A stretch of 64,000 nucleotides of DNA, from contig NC_060892.1 of the NCBI RefSeq assembly GCF_014805685.1, positions 15,258,990-15,322,989 on the forward strand, written 5' to 3'. The notes below the pieces were generated by a model that saw only the letters and a list, made by a program, of their open reading frames with translations, had not been told where the DNA came from and did no database searches. A program made the translations under genes and the position numbers. Origin of the DNA: Silurus meridionalis. Lineage: Eukaryota > Chordata > Actinopteri > Siluriformes > Siluridae. Below, one piece after another: positions 51,009-61,740 of the stretch (position 1 is the first letter of the stretch; every line of letters begins with the position of its first letter).

Positions 51009-52133
51009 AATGCTCTCAAAACAAATAATACAACTGGATAACACACTCTTGGTCAAAAAGATCATTTGTATAAAATGACAATCTCATAGAAAATGACAAA
51101 AGCTTACAATCTATTTAAGACAAAGTGTTGCAAAGTGTTCATATGGCTATGCTAATTGTTTTGAGAGCAGTGACCTGAGTTTCAAGAAATGTGTCAAATT
51201 GGTCAAGAAAATCGGTACGTTTTTCAACATGAAACAGAGGAGTTTATGCTTTCTTGGTAACAAAATTTACTGTTTTTTTTGTTTTATTATTTTAAGATAG
51301 AAATTAGAGAGACTGGATGGTGAAGGAATGTCTGTTCATAGATGCTTGTTTTGTGACTGTTTCACAAAGAAAAACAACTATAAATGGATAAATATTATCT
51401 GTATTATGTCATTCTTTATTTAATGACATTGTTTTAATTGTATTAATTTAATTACACAGGAGTGGCAAAGCACTGGGTATAAGAGGCAAAAAGCAATAAA
51501 AATACTTAATGGTAATAATAGTAACTTAGCTTAAGCACCCACAATGTTTTTTCTTATTTCCCTTTAACAGCCTGATATGAGAGATCCTTATTTCTTAGAT
51601 AGTACTTTAAATATGGCTGAATAGCCAAACCAAACAAACCTCCTACCTCTTCAATCTGACATGGAAAAGTCTTCAAATATGTATGTGTCATTGTTCAGCT
51701 CAATTTAATATTCACAGTATTTCTCTAAGTTTACATTTGCTTTTATGAGATAAAGAGATTGCTAAAATGCCCCCCAGGACTACTGCTTCTTACATGCTTT
51801 TGGTGAACCCTTATAAAAGATTTATCAGTCTCATTTCTTTATCTCCATCTCTCAGTGTTGATAAGTGCATGGCACCACTAAGTGTCTAAATGCCAAGAAC
51901 TGGGGATCTTGCCAGAACTTCTGTCTTTTAGAGAGATATGATTGCAAATTGTGGCTTTTTGGAAAAGATGTGTATATATCATCATATAGTGTAGATGATA
52001 TGGTAAACCTACATTTAAAGTTGTGAGCCTCCCATGAAACAAGTTAGTTCTTGTCCTTTATAGCAGCTATATAGCTTTATAGCAGCTATAAACAGTTGTT
52101 CTTTTAATCAGTCCAAAATTAAAAATAAAAGAA
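51009..52133. other. Intergenic, no gene seen
   Basis: AT-rich DNA with no supported feature. Confidence 0.5.
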
Positions 52134-52147
52134 TTGCTGGTTACTAA

Positions 52148-52406
52148 ACTTTCTTTCGGCTTCTCCCATTAGGGGTCGCCACAGCGGCCGTATCATCCGT
52201 ATTCATGATCCGCATATTCGATTTGGATGTTTTTACGCTGGATGCCCTTCCTAATGCAACCTTCCCCATTTATCCGGGTTTGGGACCGGCACTAAGAGTG
52301 CACTGGCTTGTGCAACCCTAATGGCTGGGGTTGGTTCCCCGACCAGGGATCAAACCCAGGCCGCAGCAGTGAGAGCGCCGCATCCTAACCACTAGACCAC
52401 CAGGGT
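52148..52406 (-). mobile_element. Full-length tRNA-Glu-derived SINE
   Basis: The 259-bp insertion is flanked by a perfect 14-bp direct repeat TTGCTGGTTACTAA (52134-52147 and 52407-52420). On the minus strand it begins CCCTGGTGGTCTAGTGG and follows a tRNA-Glu gene for about 71 nt, including the CTC anticodon context GGCGCTCTCAC. The A box TGGTCTAGTGG and B box GGTTTGATCCC of RNA polymerase III promoters are intact. The tail (towards 52148) ends ...GGAGAAGCCGAAAGAAAGT. Confidence 0.93.
52335..52405 (-). promoter_or_regulatory. tRNA-Glu-like head with pol III A and B boxes
   Basis: The A box is at 52389-52399 and the B box at 52346-52356 (both minus strand). They are the internal promoter of the SINE. 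This is not annotated as a functional tRNA because it is fused to a SINE body and has base changes in the D and variable regions. Confidence 0.85.
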
Positions 52407-52544
52407 TTGCTGGTTACTAAGAAACCAAAAAAGTGTAATCTCTTCTATTCTAAAGTTTTGTGACTTTTAATATGTACCTGCCAGGTTGTCTATATGCTAT
52501 TGTGCTTTATAACGAGGGCAAAATTCACATTTAAAGAATGTATG

Positions 52545-52889
52545 TGTCAGGGAACCACCAGCCACGCCTCTCTCTCTTCACCTGTCTCCAATACTCTCTA
52601 CCTTTTATAAGGGGCCCAGTTCTGCTCCCTCACAGTCTGAAATACATTTCACACTGCAGATCATCCCTGGACTACCCGAACTACGGATTCTACTCGCAAT
52701 ACGGATGCTACCCGCTTTACGGATTCTACCCGCATTTTGGATTCTACCCGCCTTATGGATTCTAGCCACATTACGGATTATACCAACTCTCTGGTTAGTG
52801 CCTTTCCTCTGGCCCCTCTGCCTTGTGTATTCGAACTAATAAAGTGTATAACCATACTCCGGCTTCCGACTCTTGGTGCACGCGTGACA
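52545..52889 (+). repeat. LTR1 (5'), 345 bp
   Basis: It has TG...CA ends, a TTTATAAGG TATA-like box near 52605 and AATAAA at 52838-52843. It lacks a stretch of about 37 bp that LTR2 and LTR3 carry after GCCTCTCTC. It holds six 18-bp tandem units (52682-52789). Confidence 0.92.
52682..52789 (+). repeat. 18-bp minisatellite in the LTR
   Basis: Six head-to-tail 18-bp units of the type TACGGATTCTACCCGCAT follow each other without gaps. In one frame they read as a YGFYPx hexapeptide repeat. The same array, with rearranged units, is in LTR2 and LTR3. Confidence 0.92.
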
Positions 52890-53507
52890 GAAGATCGGAA
52901 CTAAAACAGAACCTACCTCGATGGATTACCAACCCGTGACAATCACGGATCCTTTTAAGGTATATATCGCTGCACTCTGGCAGGCAATTGCACCGGCTCT
53001 GGCTCATGCCCAAGGCTCCACTGCGCTCCAGAGTCCCTCCAATGGTGCCGTCGTGTCTCAGACACCCATGGAGGGCGATGCTCCGCCTCAAACCTCCACA
53101 GAGGGCGTTGCTCCGACTTGAACCTCTGCAGAGGGCGTCGCTCCGCCTCAAATCCACAGAGGGCATCTCCCCGCCTCAGACAGCCACAGAGGGCGTCGGC
53201 CCGCCTTAAACCTCCGCAGACGGTGTTGCTCCGCCTCGGACTTCTGCCAAGGTCGTCGCTCCGCCTCGGACCTTTCCTGTCCTCAAAGATGTTCCACCCA
53301 GGGGCAGTTCACAGCAAGCTCCACGGTTTTTGCCACTGGCACCCGACCTGCCTCATGTCCCAGGTTGTACGGGTCTGTCCCAGGCTTCCCCCCTTCGGGT
53401 CCCCTCCACCCACCCTGGACGGGTGGCGAGACCCTCCTCGGAATGCCCTGGCCCACCTGGCGAAGGTGGGTGTGGGGCGTCAGGAGCTGCCCCTGGAGGG
53501 GGAGTAA
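52890..53507 (+). other. Internal region 1 of the short LTR element
   Basis: It starts directly after LTR1. A 66-residue frame at 52921-53121 (MDYQPVTITDPFKVYIAALW then repeats of an EGxAPPQTST type) resembles the beginning of a gag-like protein that decays into decapeptide repeats. Further repeats follow in other frames. No catalytic domain is present. It appears identical to internal region 2. Confidence 0.85.
53495..53504 (+). promoter_or_regulatory. Polypurine tract before LTR2
   Basis: GGAGGGGGAG lies three bases before the LTR start. It would prime plus-strand DNA synthesis in reverse transcription. The same tract precedes LTR3 at about 54493-54502. Confidence 0.75.
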
Positions 53508-53887
53508 TGTCAGGGAACCACCAGCCACGCCTCTCTCCAAGGCTCTAACACTCGCACAGCCTCGCCCTCCGACTAACTACCTTCACCTGTCTCCAATCCT
53601 CTCTCCCCTTTATAAGTGGCTCAGTTCCACTCCCTCAGGGTCTGATCTACAGTTCACACTGCTCATCCCTGGACTAACCAAACTACGGATTCTACTGCAC
53701 ACGGATGCTACCCGCCACGGATTCTACCCGCATTTTGGATTCTACCCGCCTTATGGATTCTAGCTGCATTATGGATTATACCAACTCTCTGGTTAGTGCC
53801 TTTCCTCTGGCCCCTCTGCCTTGTGTATTCGAACTAATAAAGTGTATAACCATACTCCGGCTTCCGACTCTTGGTGCACGCGTGACA
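53508..53887 (+). repeat. LTR2 (middle), 380 bp, mosaic
   Basis: The left part matches LTR3, including the roughly 37-bp segment missing from LTR1. The right part, from about CAACTCTCTGGTTAGTGCC on, matches LTR1 exactly, including the end TGCACGCGTGACA. The switch lies inside the 18-bp repeat array (about 53690-53790). AATAAA is at 53836-53841. Confidence 0.9.
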
Positions 53888-54505
53888 GAAGATCGGAACT
53901 AAAACAGAACCTACCTCGATGGATTACCAACCCGTGACAATCACGGATCCTTTTAAGGTATATATCGCTGCACTCTGGCAGGCAATTGCACCGGCTCTGG
54001 CTCATGCCCAAGGCTCCACTGCGCTCCAGAGTCCCTCCAATGGTGCCGTCGTGTCTCAGACACCCATGGAGGGCGATGCTCCGCCTCAAACCTCCACAGA
54101 GGGCGTTGCTCCGACTTGAACCTCTGCAGAGGGCGTCGCTCCGCCTCAAATCCACAGAGGGCATCTCCCCGCCTCAGACAGCCACAGAGGGCGTCGGCCC
54201 GCCTTAAACCTCCGCAGACGGTGTTGCTCCGCCTCGGACTTCTGCCAAGGTCGTCGCTCCGCCTCGGACCTTTCCTGTCCTCAAAGATGTTCCACCCAGG
54301 GGCAGTTCACAGCAAGCTCCACGGTTTTTGCCACTGGCACCCGACCTGCCTCATGTCCCAGGTTGTACGGGTCTGTCCCAGGCTTCCCCCCTTCGGGTCC
54401 CCTCCACCCACCCTGGACGGGTGGCGAGACCCTCCTCGGAATGCCCTGGCCCACCTGGCGAAGGTGGGTGTGGGGCGTCAGGAGCTGCCCCTGGAGGGGG
54501 AGTAA
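53888..54505 (+). other. Internal region 2 of the short LTR element
   Basis: A 618-bp copy of internal region 1. All open frames give the same peptides as in the first copy, so the two are identical or nearly so. The offset is 998 bp. Confidence 0.88.
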
Positions 54506-54887
54506 TGTCAGGGAACCACCAGCCACGCCTCTCTCCAAGGCTCTAACACTCGCACAGCCTCGCCCTCCGACTAACTACCTTCACCTGTCTCCAATCCTCT
54601 CTCCCCTTTATAAGTGGCTCAGTTCCACTCCCTCAGGGTCTGATCTACAGTTCACACTGCTCATCCCTGGACTAACCAAACTACGGATTCTACTCGCAAT
54701 ACGGATGCTACCCGCATTATGGCTTCTACCCGCATTACAGATTCTACCTGCCTTATGGATTCTAGCTGCATTATGGATTATACAGACTCTCCAGTTAGTG
54801 CCTTTCCTCAAGCCCTTCTGCCTCGTGTATTTGAACCAACAAAGTGTATAACCATACTCTGGCTTTTGACTCTTAGTGCGCCTGACA
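54506..54887 (+). repeat. LTR3 (3'), 382 bp
   Basis: It differs from LTR1 at many positions in the right half: AATAAA has become AACAAA, and the end is TAGTGCGCCTGACA. It is followed by the GTATG target duplicate. Confidence 0.92.
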
Positions 54888-54892
54888 GTATG

Positions 54893-55080
54893 CATTTAAA
54901 ATGTACAGTCACTCACTACCACAATACGGATCAACAATTTCTTTGATGGCATAATTTTTCACATTAGCTTCACATCAGATTTTGTGTCCATTTAAATGCT
55001 CTCTAAATTTTGAAGTCCCACCCCTAAGATCCATGGTACTAACTGATCCATGGTACTAACTACAATCTCTATTTGCTGTG
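54893..55080. other. Short intergenic
   Basis: No supported feature. Confidence 0.4.
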
Positions 55081-55084
55081 CTAA

Positions 55085-55350
55085 GAGTCAAGTCAATAAG
55101 CTTTTATTGTCATTTCTATAATATAATATAATCTTTGCTGCATAAAGTGCATCATGTGCAACCTGGTGCAAATATGACAGAGAAACAACACAAGACAGTG
55201 TGGGACAGATAAACAAAACACAAAATAGCGCCGTCCAGTAAACCTATTGTATAATATGATTAGACAGTAATGTGCAAAAGAGGACTAAAAACAAGAGTGT
55301 ATTTGTAAACATAAACACAATGTTGTGCAAAAAGGGACGGCCATTTAATT
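55085..55350. repeat. Diverged interspersed repeat
   Basis: The TTTTATTGTCATTTCTATAAT start and AAAGTGCA...GTGCAAATA / ACAACACAAGACAGTG / AATGTGCAAAAG blocks recall a repeat that is common in fish genomes. Ends and family are not determined. Confidence 0.4.
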
Positions 55351-56144
55351 TTTTGTCTCACCCTGGCTTTATGCTTTTTGTGCAGAGTATACAATTCAAG
55401 TCCCTCTATAAATTGTTTTAATAGAAATTATGACATAATATAGTGAGATACTATAGTCAGTGCTGCTGTCATAAAAAATTAATCCACACCTTTTTACCAA
55501 TCAGAATCCGGAATTCAACAATGCCATGTTATCAATCACAGTAACACATGGACCAAGATAAAGCTTTTAAGCTCTTTTTTGCATTTACCATAAACAGTGA
55601 TTATGTAAGAGAGAAAATAGCACCAATTTGCCACTGTAGTGATTTAAACTGAGTATGTGGGATGATGATGGTGATGATGATGATGTAGGTTAGGGTTAAA
55701 ATATCCTCGAGGTCACAGGTGTCCATTTGCAGAGAACAGAGAGACAGGGGAGCAGCTGAGAACTGACTCAGAGTCCCACTGCACACAAAAGCTCACATCT
55801 GTTTAAAGGGTTTGATAGAAACACACACTCATGCACTTTTTCTTTTCTTTTTTTAACATTTAATAAGAACATTCAACACTGGAGGAATAGCTACATGAAC
55901 GCATTAAACGATGGACGTAAAAAAAAAAAAACAGACCGGAACCTTTTAGACAAATCGTTTTGGTGTTTATTTGTCACCAAGATCCTTTAAATGGCCGGTA
56001 TTAGAAAAATCTAAAAGTGTTGTTAGAGGAAAATAATAAATTGTATAGTGATGTGATGAAGCAGAGATACTGTTGAGTAGTTCTCACTTACATTACAGAA
56101 GCGAATAAGTTGTTCCATCTGGAGCCCGTTTTTTTCTCTAGTTT
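55351..56144. other. Intergenic, no gene seen
   Basis: No supported gene. Confidence 0.45.
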
Positions 56145-56420
56145 AGGGGTCCCCAAACTTTTTTTCTGTAGGGGCCACATAATTTTTTTTTTATTTTTCT
56201 TTAAAACCCATTTCTTTAATGGGTGGCCAGGTCAGTCTGTAACAGAAAGTTATATGAGCCGGAGTGACTAATAGTATTATTGTAAAGAATTTATTATGAT
56301 TTTTAATGTATTTATTATGCCTCCTAATGATAAGTTTATTATTTTGTCATGCACCATACAGACAAATGAGCATTACTTTTCAAGAAATATATAGCCTATT
56401 ATACTGGATAAAAACAAACC
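56145..56420. mobile_element. hAT-like element end
   Basis: TAGGGGTCCCCAAACTTTTT followed by GGGGCCACATAA is the hallmark start of a widespread group of vertebrate hAT elements. The inner and right parts are decayed and I cannot place the other terminus. Confidence 0.55.
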
Positions 56421-56924
56421 AACTGTAAAATTAGTACTGAACATTATTAGAGAAATAAGTATTAAAAAAAAACAGCACTGAATCATGAAAATGTGCTAAA
56501 TATGAATATATTCATTAATAAATATAATTATATAATTATTAAATTATATATAATAAATATAATATAGCGCTCTGCAGCGTGCAGTCTCACGTGTAAAAAC
56601 AAACAGCATGTGCTGTTAGCGATTCACCTCTACATGACACCGGACTGGAAGCCAGAAAAATCTGATGGTTTCAGCAATCCACTACTGATGCCTGGAGCTC
56701 TCTTAATAACTAAAGAAAATTTAAGTTTAAAAGCCAATCTTTATTATCAATTGCAGATATGATATGAGTAAAACCTATATTTAAAATTACCCTTTCAAAA
56801 CATGTATGAACACCTATTAAGGATTCAACAGTACTTTAAATTAAAGAGAACAAAAGAAAACACGTTCACAACATAACCAATATACCTTGTGCACTTCTGG
56901 GTGTCCTTATTGGAGCAATTTTTT
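56421..56924. other. Intergenic, no gene seen
   Basis: AT-rich DNA, possibly including decayed hAT sequence. Confidence 0.4.
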
Positions 56925-56926
56925 TA

Positions 56927-58414
56927 CAAACCCGATTCCAAAAAAGTTGGGACACTGAACAAATTGTCAATAAAAACAGAATGCAATGATGTGGAAGTTA
57001 AAAATTACAATATTTTATTCAGAATACAACGTAGATGACATATCAAATGTTTAAACTGAGAAAATGTATAATTTTGAGGTAAAAATAAGTTGATTTTAAA
57101 TTTCATGGCATCAACACATCTCAAAAGAATTAGGACAAGGCCATGTTTACCACTGTGTGGCATCCCCTCTTCTTTTTATAACAGTCTGCAAACGTCTGGG
57201 GACTAAGGAGACAAGTTGCTCAAGTTTAGGAATAGGAATGTTGTCCCATCTTCTTTGTCGCATCGTCCTCTTTATGATGCGCCAAATGTTTTCTATGGGT
57301 GAAAGATCTGGACTGCAGGCTGGCCATTTCAGTACCCAGATCATTTTTCTACGCAGCCATGATGTTGTAATTGATGCAGTATGTGGTCTGGCATTGTCAT
57401 GTTGGAAAATGCAAGGTCTTCCCTGAAAGAGATGACGTATGGATGGGAGATATATCTTTCAGTATTGATGATGCCTTTCTATATGTGTAAGCTGCCCATG
57501 CCACACGCTCTATTGCAACCCCACACCATCAGAGATGCAGGCTTCTGAACTAAGCGCTGATAACAACTTGGGTTATCCTTATCCTCTTTAGTCCGGATGA
57601 CATGGCGTCTCATTTTTCCATAAAGAACTTCAAATTTTGATTAGTCTGACCACAGAACACCACTTTGCCACAGTCTATTTTAAATGAGGCTTGGCCCAGA
57701 GAAAACGCCTGCGCTTCTGGATCATGTTTAGATATGACTTCTTTTTTGACCTATAGAGTTTTATCCGGCAATGGCGAATGGCACGGTGGATTGTGTTGAC
57801 CAACAATGTTTTCTGGAAGTATTTCTGAGCCCATGTTGTGATTTCCATTACAGTAGCATTCCTGTATGTGATGCAGTGCCATCTAAGGGCCCGAAGATCA
57901 CAGGCATCCAGTATGGCCTTGACCCTTACGCACAGAGATTGTTCTAGATTCTCTGAATCTTTGGATGATATTATGCACTGTAGATGATGATAACTTTAAT
58001 CTCTTTGCATTTTTTCTCTGAGAAACTCTTTTCTGATATGCTCTACTATTTTTCACTGCAGCATTGGGGGAATTAGTGATTCTCTGCCCATCTTGACTTC
58101 TGAGAGACACTGCCACTCTTAGAGGCTCTTTTTATACAAGTTGCAAATTGGTCCTCCAGCTGTTCCTTATATGTACATTTAACTTTTCCGGCCTCTTATT
58201 GCTACCTGTCCCAACTTTTTTGGAATGTGTAGCTCATGAAATCCAAAATGAGCCAATATTTGGCATGACATTTCAAAATGTCTCACTTTCAACATTTGAA
58301 ATTTTTATATATTCTATTGTGAATAAAATATAAGTTTATGAGATTTGTAAATTATTGCATTCCTTTTTTATTCACAATTTTTACAGTGACCCAACTTTTT
58401 TGGAATCTGGTTTG
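56927..58414 (-). mobile_element. Tc1-like transposon, inactive
   Basis: The left end CAAACCCGATTCCAAAAAAG is the inverse of the right end CTTTTTTGGAATCTGGTTTG with one or two mismatches. Repeats extend inwards (GTTGGGACACTG versus CAGTGACCCAAC). TA precedes the left end (56925-56926), but the right flank reads GA, so that target copy is mutated. The 1488-bp unit holds a broken transposase on the minus strand. Confidence 0.9.
57147..58116 (-). pseudogene. Tc1-family transposase, multiple stops
   Basis: The N-terminal piece (57898-58116) reads SQRKNAKRLKLSSSTVHNII, a helix-turn-helix. The first catalytic Asp is in VVWSD near 57650, directly followed by a TAA stop. The second Asp is in CIFQHDNARPH near 57400, and the Glu is in SPDLSPIENIWRIIKRTM (57260-57310). 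The end reads RLQTVIKRRGDATQW. Several stops and at least one frameshift separate the pieces. Confidence 0.87.
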
Positions 58415-58976
58415 GACATTTTGACACAGGCCTAAGAGAGATTATCTCTCTCTCTCTCTCTCTCTTTCAAAATAATAATGATAGCCTGTATTACTCATCT
58501 CTTCACATCATGAACCTGGATGGATGATTCTCTCTTTACTCTGTCACAGTGTATGTAGCCATCAGTTTAAGCCCCTTGACCATCATCATGCTTGTTAAAT
58601 GTCCAGTTCCAAATTTATCACTCTTTTACAGTTCTAATAATCTTGAATCTACAGGGAAGGCTTTTTCCAAGATTTTTGATGCCAAGAAAAATAGGGGTGT
58701 GCATTTACAAAACCCCCCTCTTGGTATCTTTATTTGTCTAAAAGTAAGTGTTGTCATTATGTGGTTTAATTGCAGGTACCATTTGCACCCTCGTTCTTTC
58801 GTTCTTTCATCTTGTTAATGCATCCATTAGAAATCCCACTGCTGCATATCTACATAACAGAGGCATTTCTCTAAAGGTCTGATTATCTCTTAATGGACAG
58901 TTCTTGACAGAAGGTTGTCTATATTTCATAACAGGTTTATGCTGGATTTGTTGAAACTCTTATCAAGAATATAACG

Positions 58977-58978
<2 letters not shown>
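58415..58978. other. Intergenic with short (TC)n
   Basis: A (TC)n tract lies at about 58445-58467. No gene is seen. Confidence 0.5.

Positions 58979-59044
<66 letters not shown>
58979..59044. repeat. (TA)n microsatellite
   Basis: A TA run of about 66 bp. Confidence 0.95.
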
Positions 59045-59050
<6 letters not shown>

Positions 59051-59465
59051 ATTTAACATTTATAATTAGCTTGTGTACATAATATATAACACTATTTTAT
59101 TGGTTTTAACCCCTGTAAAACCATATAGAACAATGTAAACTTAGAGATATGGGATTATTTTATTGCTTTTCATATCTGTTGCATAGTTATTCTAGATTAA
59201 TTTGCATTGCCATACATCACCCTCAGTCATTTTCTAACTACACAGCTGGTGGTTGAATTATGACTATTTTGATAAGGGAAAAATATTTTATCTTAGATAT
59301 TATTCACTATAAAATGGGATTAAAAGAAATGGATATTTAGAACACAAAGAATAAATAGTGTTAAATATTTATTTATACTGTTTTTTTTTTTCATTAAACC
59401 TATTTTGTTTCCTATAAATGTCACTAAATTGATTCTACACATAAAAATGTATGTGTTCTTGCACA
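59045..59465. other. Intergenic, no gene seen
   Basis: AT-rich DNA with no supported gene or recognisable repeat. Confidence 0.4.
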
Positions 59466-59610
59466 TTCTGTTTGAAGGGAATGGAGCAGTTGCCTTCATA
59501 CAGGGTCCACAGTCCAATCCTGAGCTCAAGTTACTGTCTCTGTGGAGATTTATGTCCACATGGGTTTAATCTGGGTTCTCCAGTTTCCTCCCAACATGGG
59601 TTGCAGCAGA
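59466..59610 (+). repeat. Fragment of a common fish interspersed repeat
   Basis: The order AATCCTGAGCTCAAGTTACT, CTGTCTCTGTGGAG, GGTTTAATCTGGGTTCTCC, AGTTTCCTCCCAACATGG follows a repeat that is frequent in fish genomes. Family unassigned. Confidence 0.45.
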
Positions 59611-59899
59611 GACTTGGCAAACACTGAAATTAAATTAAACCATTGGAAACTGATCCGTTTGAGCAGAGCCTTTAGACTGAAGGACAAAAATTGTTGTAGT
59701 TTTTTAAGAAGAGCTAAAAAGAGGGCGAAATCCAATCACACCACTGTGCTGAAGGCAGCTGAACAGCATTGTGGGTAATGTAAAAAAGTGAAAATAGACT
59801 CTCAGTAAAATACCTGCCTACATTATTCTGGATGCAACTTAAATTTGTTTCCTCACTGATCTCATCTGATCTGGAAAGATGTCAAAGATGATCCAGAGA

Positions 59900-60091
59900 A
59901 ATTGGCAAAATGTCATAGCAAAGGCTGTGAATACTTATTTCAATGTAATATTGACTTATCACAAATATGGTTTTTGCTTTGTCATAATGTGGTAGATTAA
60001 TGTGAAAATATTCCAACCATTTTAGCATAAGGATGTGACATAACAAAATGTGGAAAAAAACAACTGTTTTGAATACTTTCTGAATGCAATC
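59900..60091 (+). mobile_element. Tc1-like 3' terminal fragment
   Basis: AAAGGCTGTGAATACTTATT, GTTTTTGCTTTGTCATAATG and TAACAAAATGTGGAAAAA ... GAATACTTTCTGAATGCAA are the ordered blocks of a well-known fish Tc1-type terminus. The rest of the element is not present. Confidence 0.65.
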
Positions 60092-60179
60092 TTGCAATCT
60101 ATTTGTAATTAGAAGCCACAAATAATGTTTCTATATTCCTGGATTTACTACTAATACAGCATTCATAATTATTTTCAGC

Positions 60180-60600
60180 AAATCTCTTGTCACTCCGATT
60201 TCTTCTGAATGGCTGTGTTATCACTGATGCCTGCAGTGTGAAGTGTAATTGCAGTATAAATGTGGATTTCTGTGCTGCTCCACATTGTGCTAGAGGTCAA
60301 AAATAGCTTAGTCATAGCCGTACCTATGCTAATGGTCTTTTAAAAACTAATTAGCAAAGTCGTTGCTCTGTGAGGCGTGTCAGGCGGTGCAGCGAGTCGG
60401 CCGTGAGCAGCCTAGTCAACCATTAACAGGCCTATTCAGTGACGAGGCAGCTGAAACCCGCCATGATGCATGCAGTTGTCAGTGTCTTAATGAACACGTT
60501 CCCATAGATGAACTGAGTCCGACGGCTCAGGTACAGAAACATGATGATTCTTCAGAAATCTGCACTAAGCTTGCTTGTCTAATGGGTTGACCTCATCCTC
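60180..60600. other. Unique block upstream of the GPCR, possible regulatory DNA
   Basis: It has more balanced composition and a higher CpG count than the flanks, no repeat character, and homeodomain-like cores (AAAACTAATTAGCAAAG at about 60344-60359). The 75-residue frame at 60363-60590 has no recognisable domain. Conservation is untested. Confidence 0.25.
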
Positions 60601-61740
60601 TCTTTAGGGCTCCAGTACAGATGAGCTCAGGTGTCTTCAAGCAGAATCTGGCTCATTAAAAGCACACAGAGAAAAGCACAAGGGCATGAGAGCCAGAACG
60701 TCTCAGACAATCAAATGAGGGACTGCAATGTGGTGAAGACTTGCAGTGTTTGTATCGTCTCAGATTTCAAGGTTATAGTCAATCGCAGGCATAAATGCAT
60801 TTATATTGGCAGAATAAAACAGCTCTGGAGACTACACATTTCATCCATAAAACATATTGAAGGACTTATTTGAGTCATCGTCCCCCCCCCGACACAATAC
60901 ATGTTCCTTTCTTCATGTAATACATCTTAAATCATCAAAAGACAAATAAAATTAACAAAATAAGACTTGCTTACATAACCTAAGGCAATGGCCTATTTTT
61001 TCTTTTTTTAATTTGTAATACAATTCTAATATTGATATACATCAATATCAGAACAATATTAGACCACTTTTGAATTGTCTTTGAAAACTTAATTTTATAA
61101 TACAAATGTGAAAATTCACATCAAAATCCAAGTAGATGAAAGAACAGTTAGTATGTTTATTTTTTCAGGAAGTGCTGGACATAATAATGATTTGAGCGAC
61201 AGTGTTTGTTTCATTAATTCATCTTCAGTCATGATCACATCCAGTGTTCATTCTGGGAACATTAGATCTGGGTGGAAAAACTTATATTTTAATGGCATGC
61301 CAGTTTATTACAGGATGGTGCAGGCACACTATCACACCTTGGAGCAATTTATGTTTGGCATTTCATTTTGACACTAAATTAGAGGAAACCTGAAATCTCA
61401 GAGTAACCCCATTACTGGTATGCATAATACTGTTTACCTTTACCTGTAAAGTGTTATCTTAATTATTATACCATAACCATCTCTGTACCTGTACTTAAAC
61501 AGTGACAATGTCACCGACAATGCAGACAGTACCCTGAGCTCATGAATAAACCAGGGTCACAAAGAGTGTGAAACATCAAGTGACCAATTGTACTTGAACT
61601 TCACTTAGCTTATAATTGAGCTTTTCTCTAACATTTTAATTACTTTTATGCTTGTATTTTGTTGCACAAACTTTTGTTGAATCAAAATCTTTGATGACCG
61701 CATTACATCTTAAATAATAAAAAATAGGGTGCGTAGGGAT
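60601..61740. other. Intergenic, upstream of GPCR
   Basis: No gene is supported. A C10 homopolymer lies at about 60881-60890. Confidence 0.45.

Larger units (their letters stand above)
52545..54887 (+). mobile_element. Tandem short LTR retroelement: LTR-int-LTR-int-LTR
   Basis: Three LTRs alternate with two 618-bp internal regions. The array is flanked by the 5-bp direct repeat GTATG (52540-52544 and 54888-54892), so it behaves as one insertion. LTRs begin TGTCAGGGAACC and end in ...TGACA. A purine tract GGAGGGGGAG directly precedes LTR2 and LTR3. The internal part is far too short for gag-pol and has no protease, RT or integrase motif. This is a non-autonomous (TRIM-like) element that would need enzymes from another copy. 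Confidence 0.93.

Noticed and set aside
52335..52405. tRNA-Glu gene on the minus strand
   Set aside because: It is the head of a SINE flanked by 14-bp target duplicates and fused to a SINE body, so it is not a functional tRNA gene.
52682..52789. CRISPR-like array
   Set aside because: Units are contiguous 18-bp repeats without spacers, in a vertebrate LTR.
53365..53763. 132-residue + strand ORF
   Set aside because: It spans from the internal region into LTR2 of the short LTR element and includes the 18-bp repeats. It is not a separate gene.
59640..59770. Coding fragment after the interspersed repeat
   Set aside because: A short open frame looked Lys/Arg-rich, but no family pattern could be recognised.
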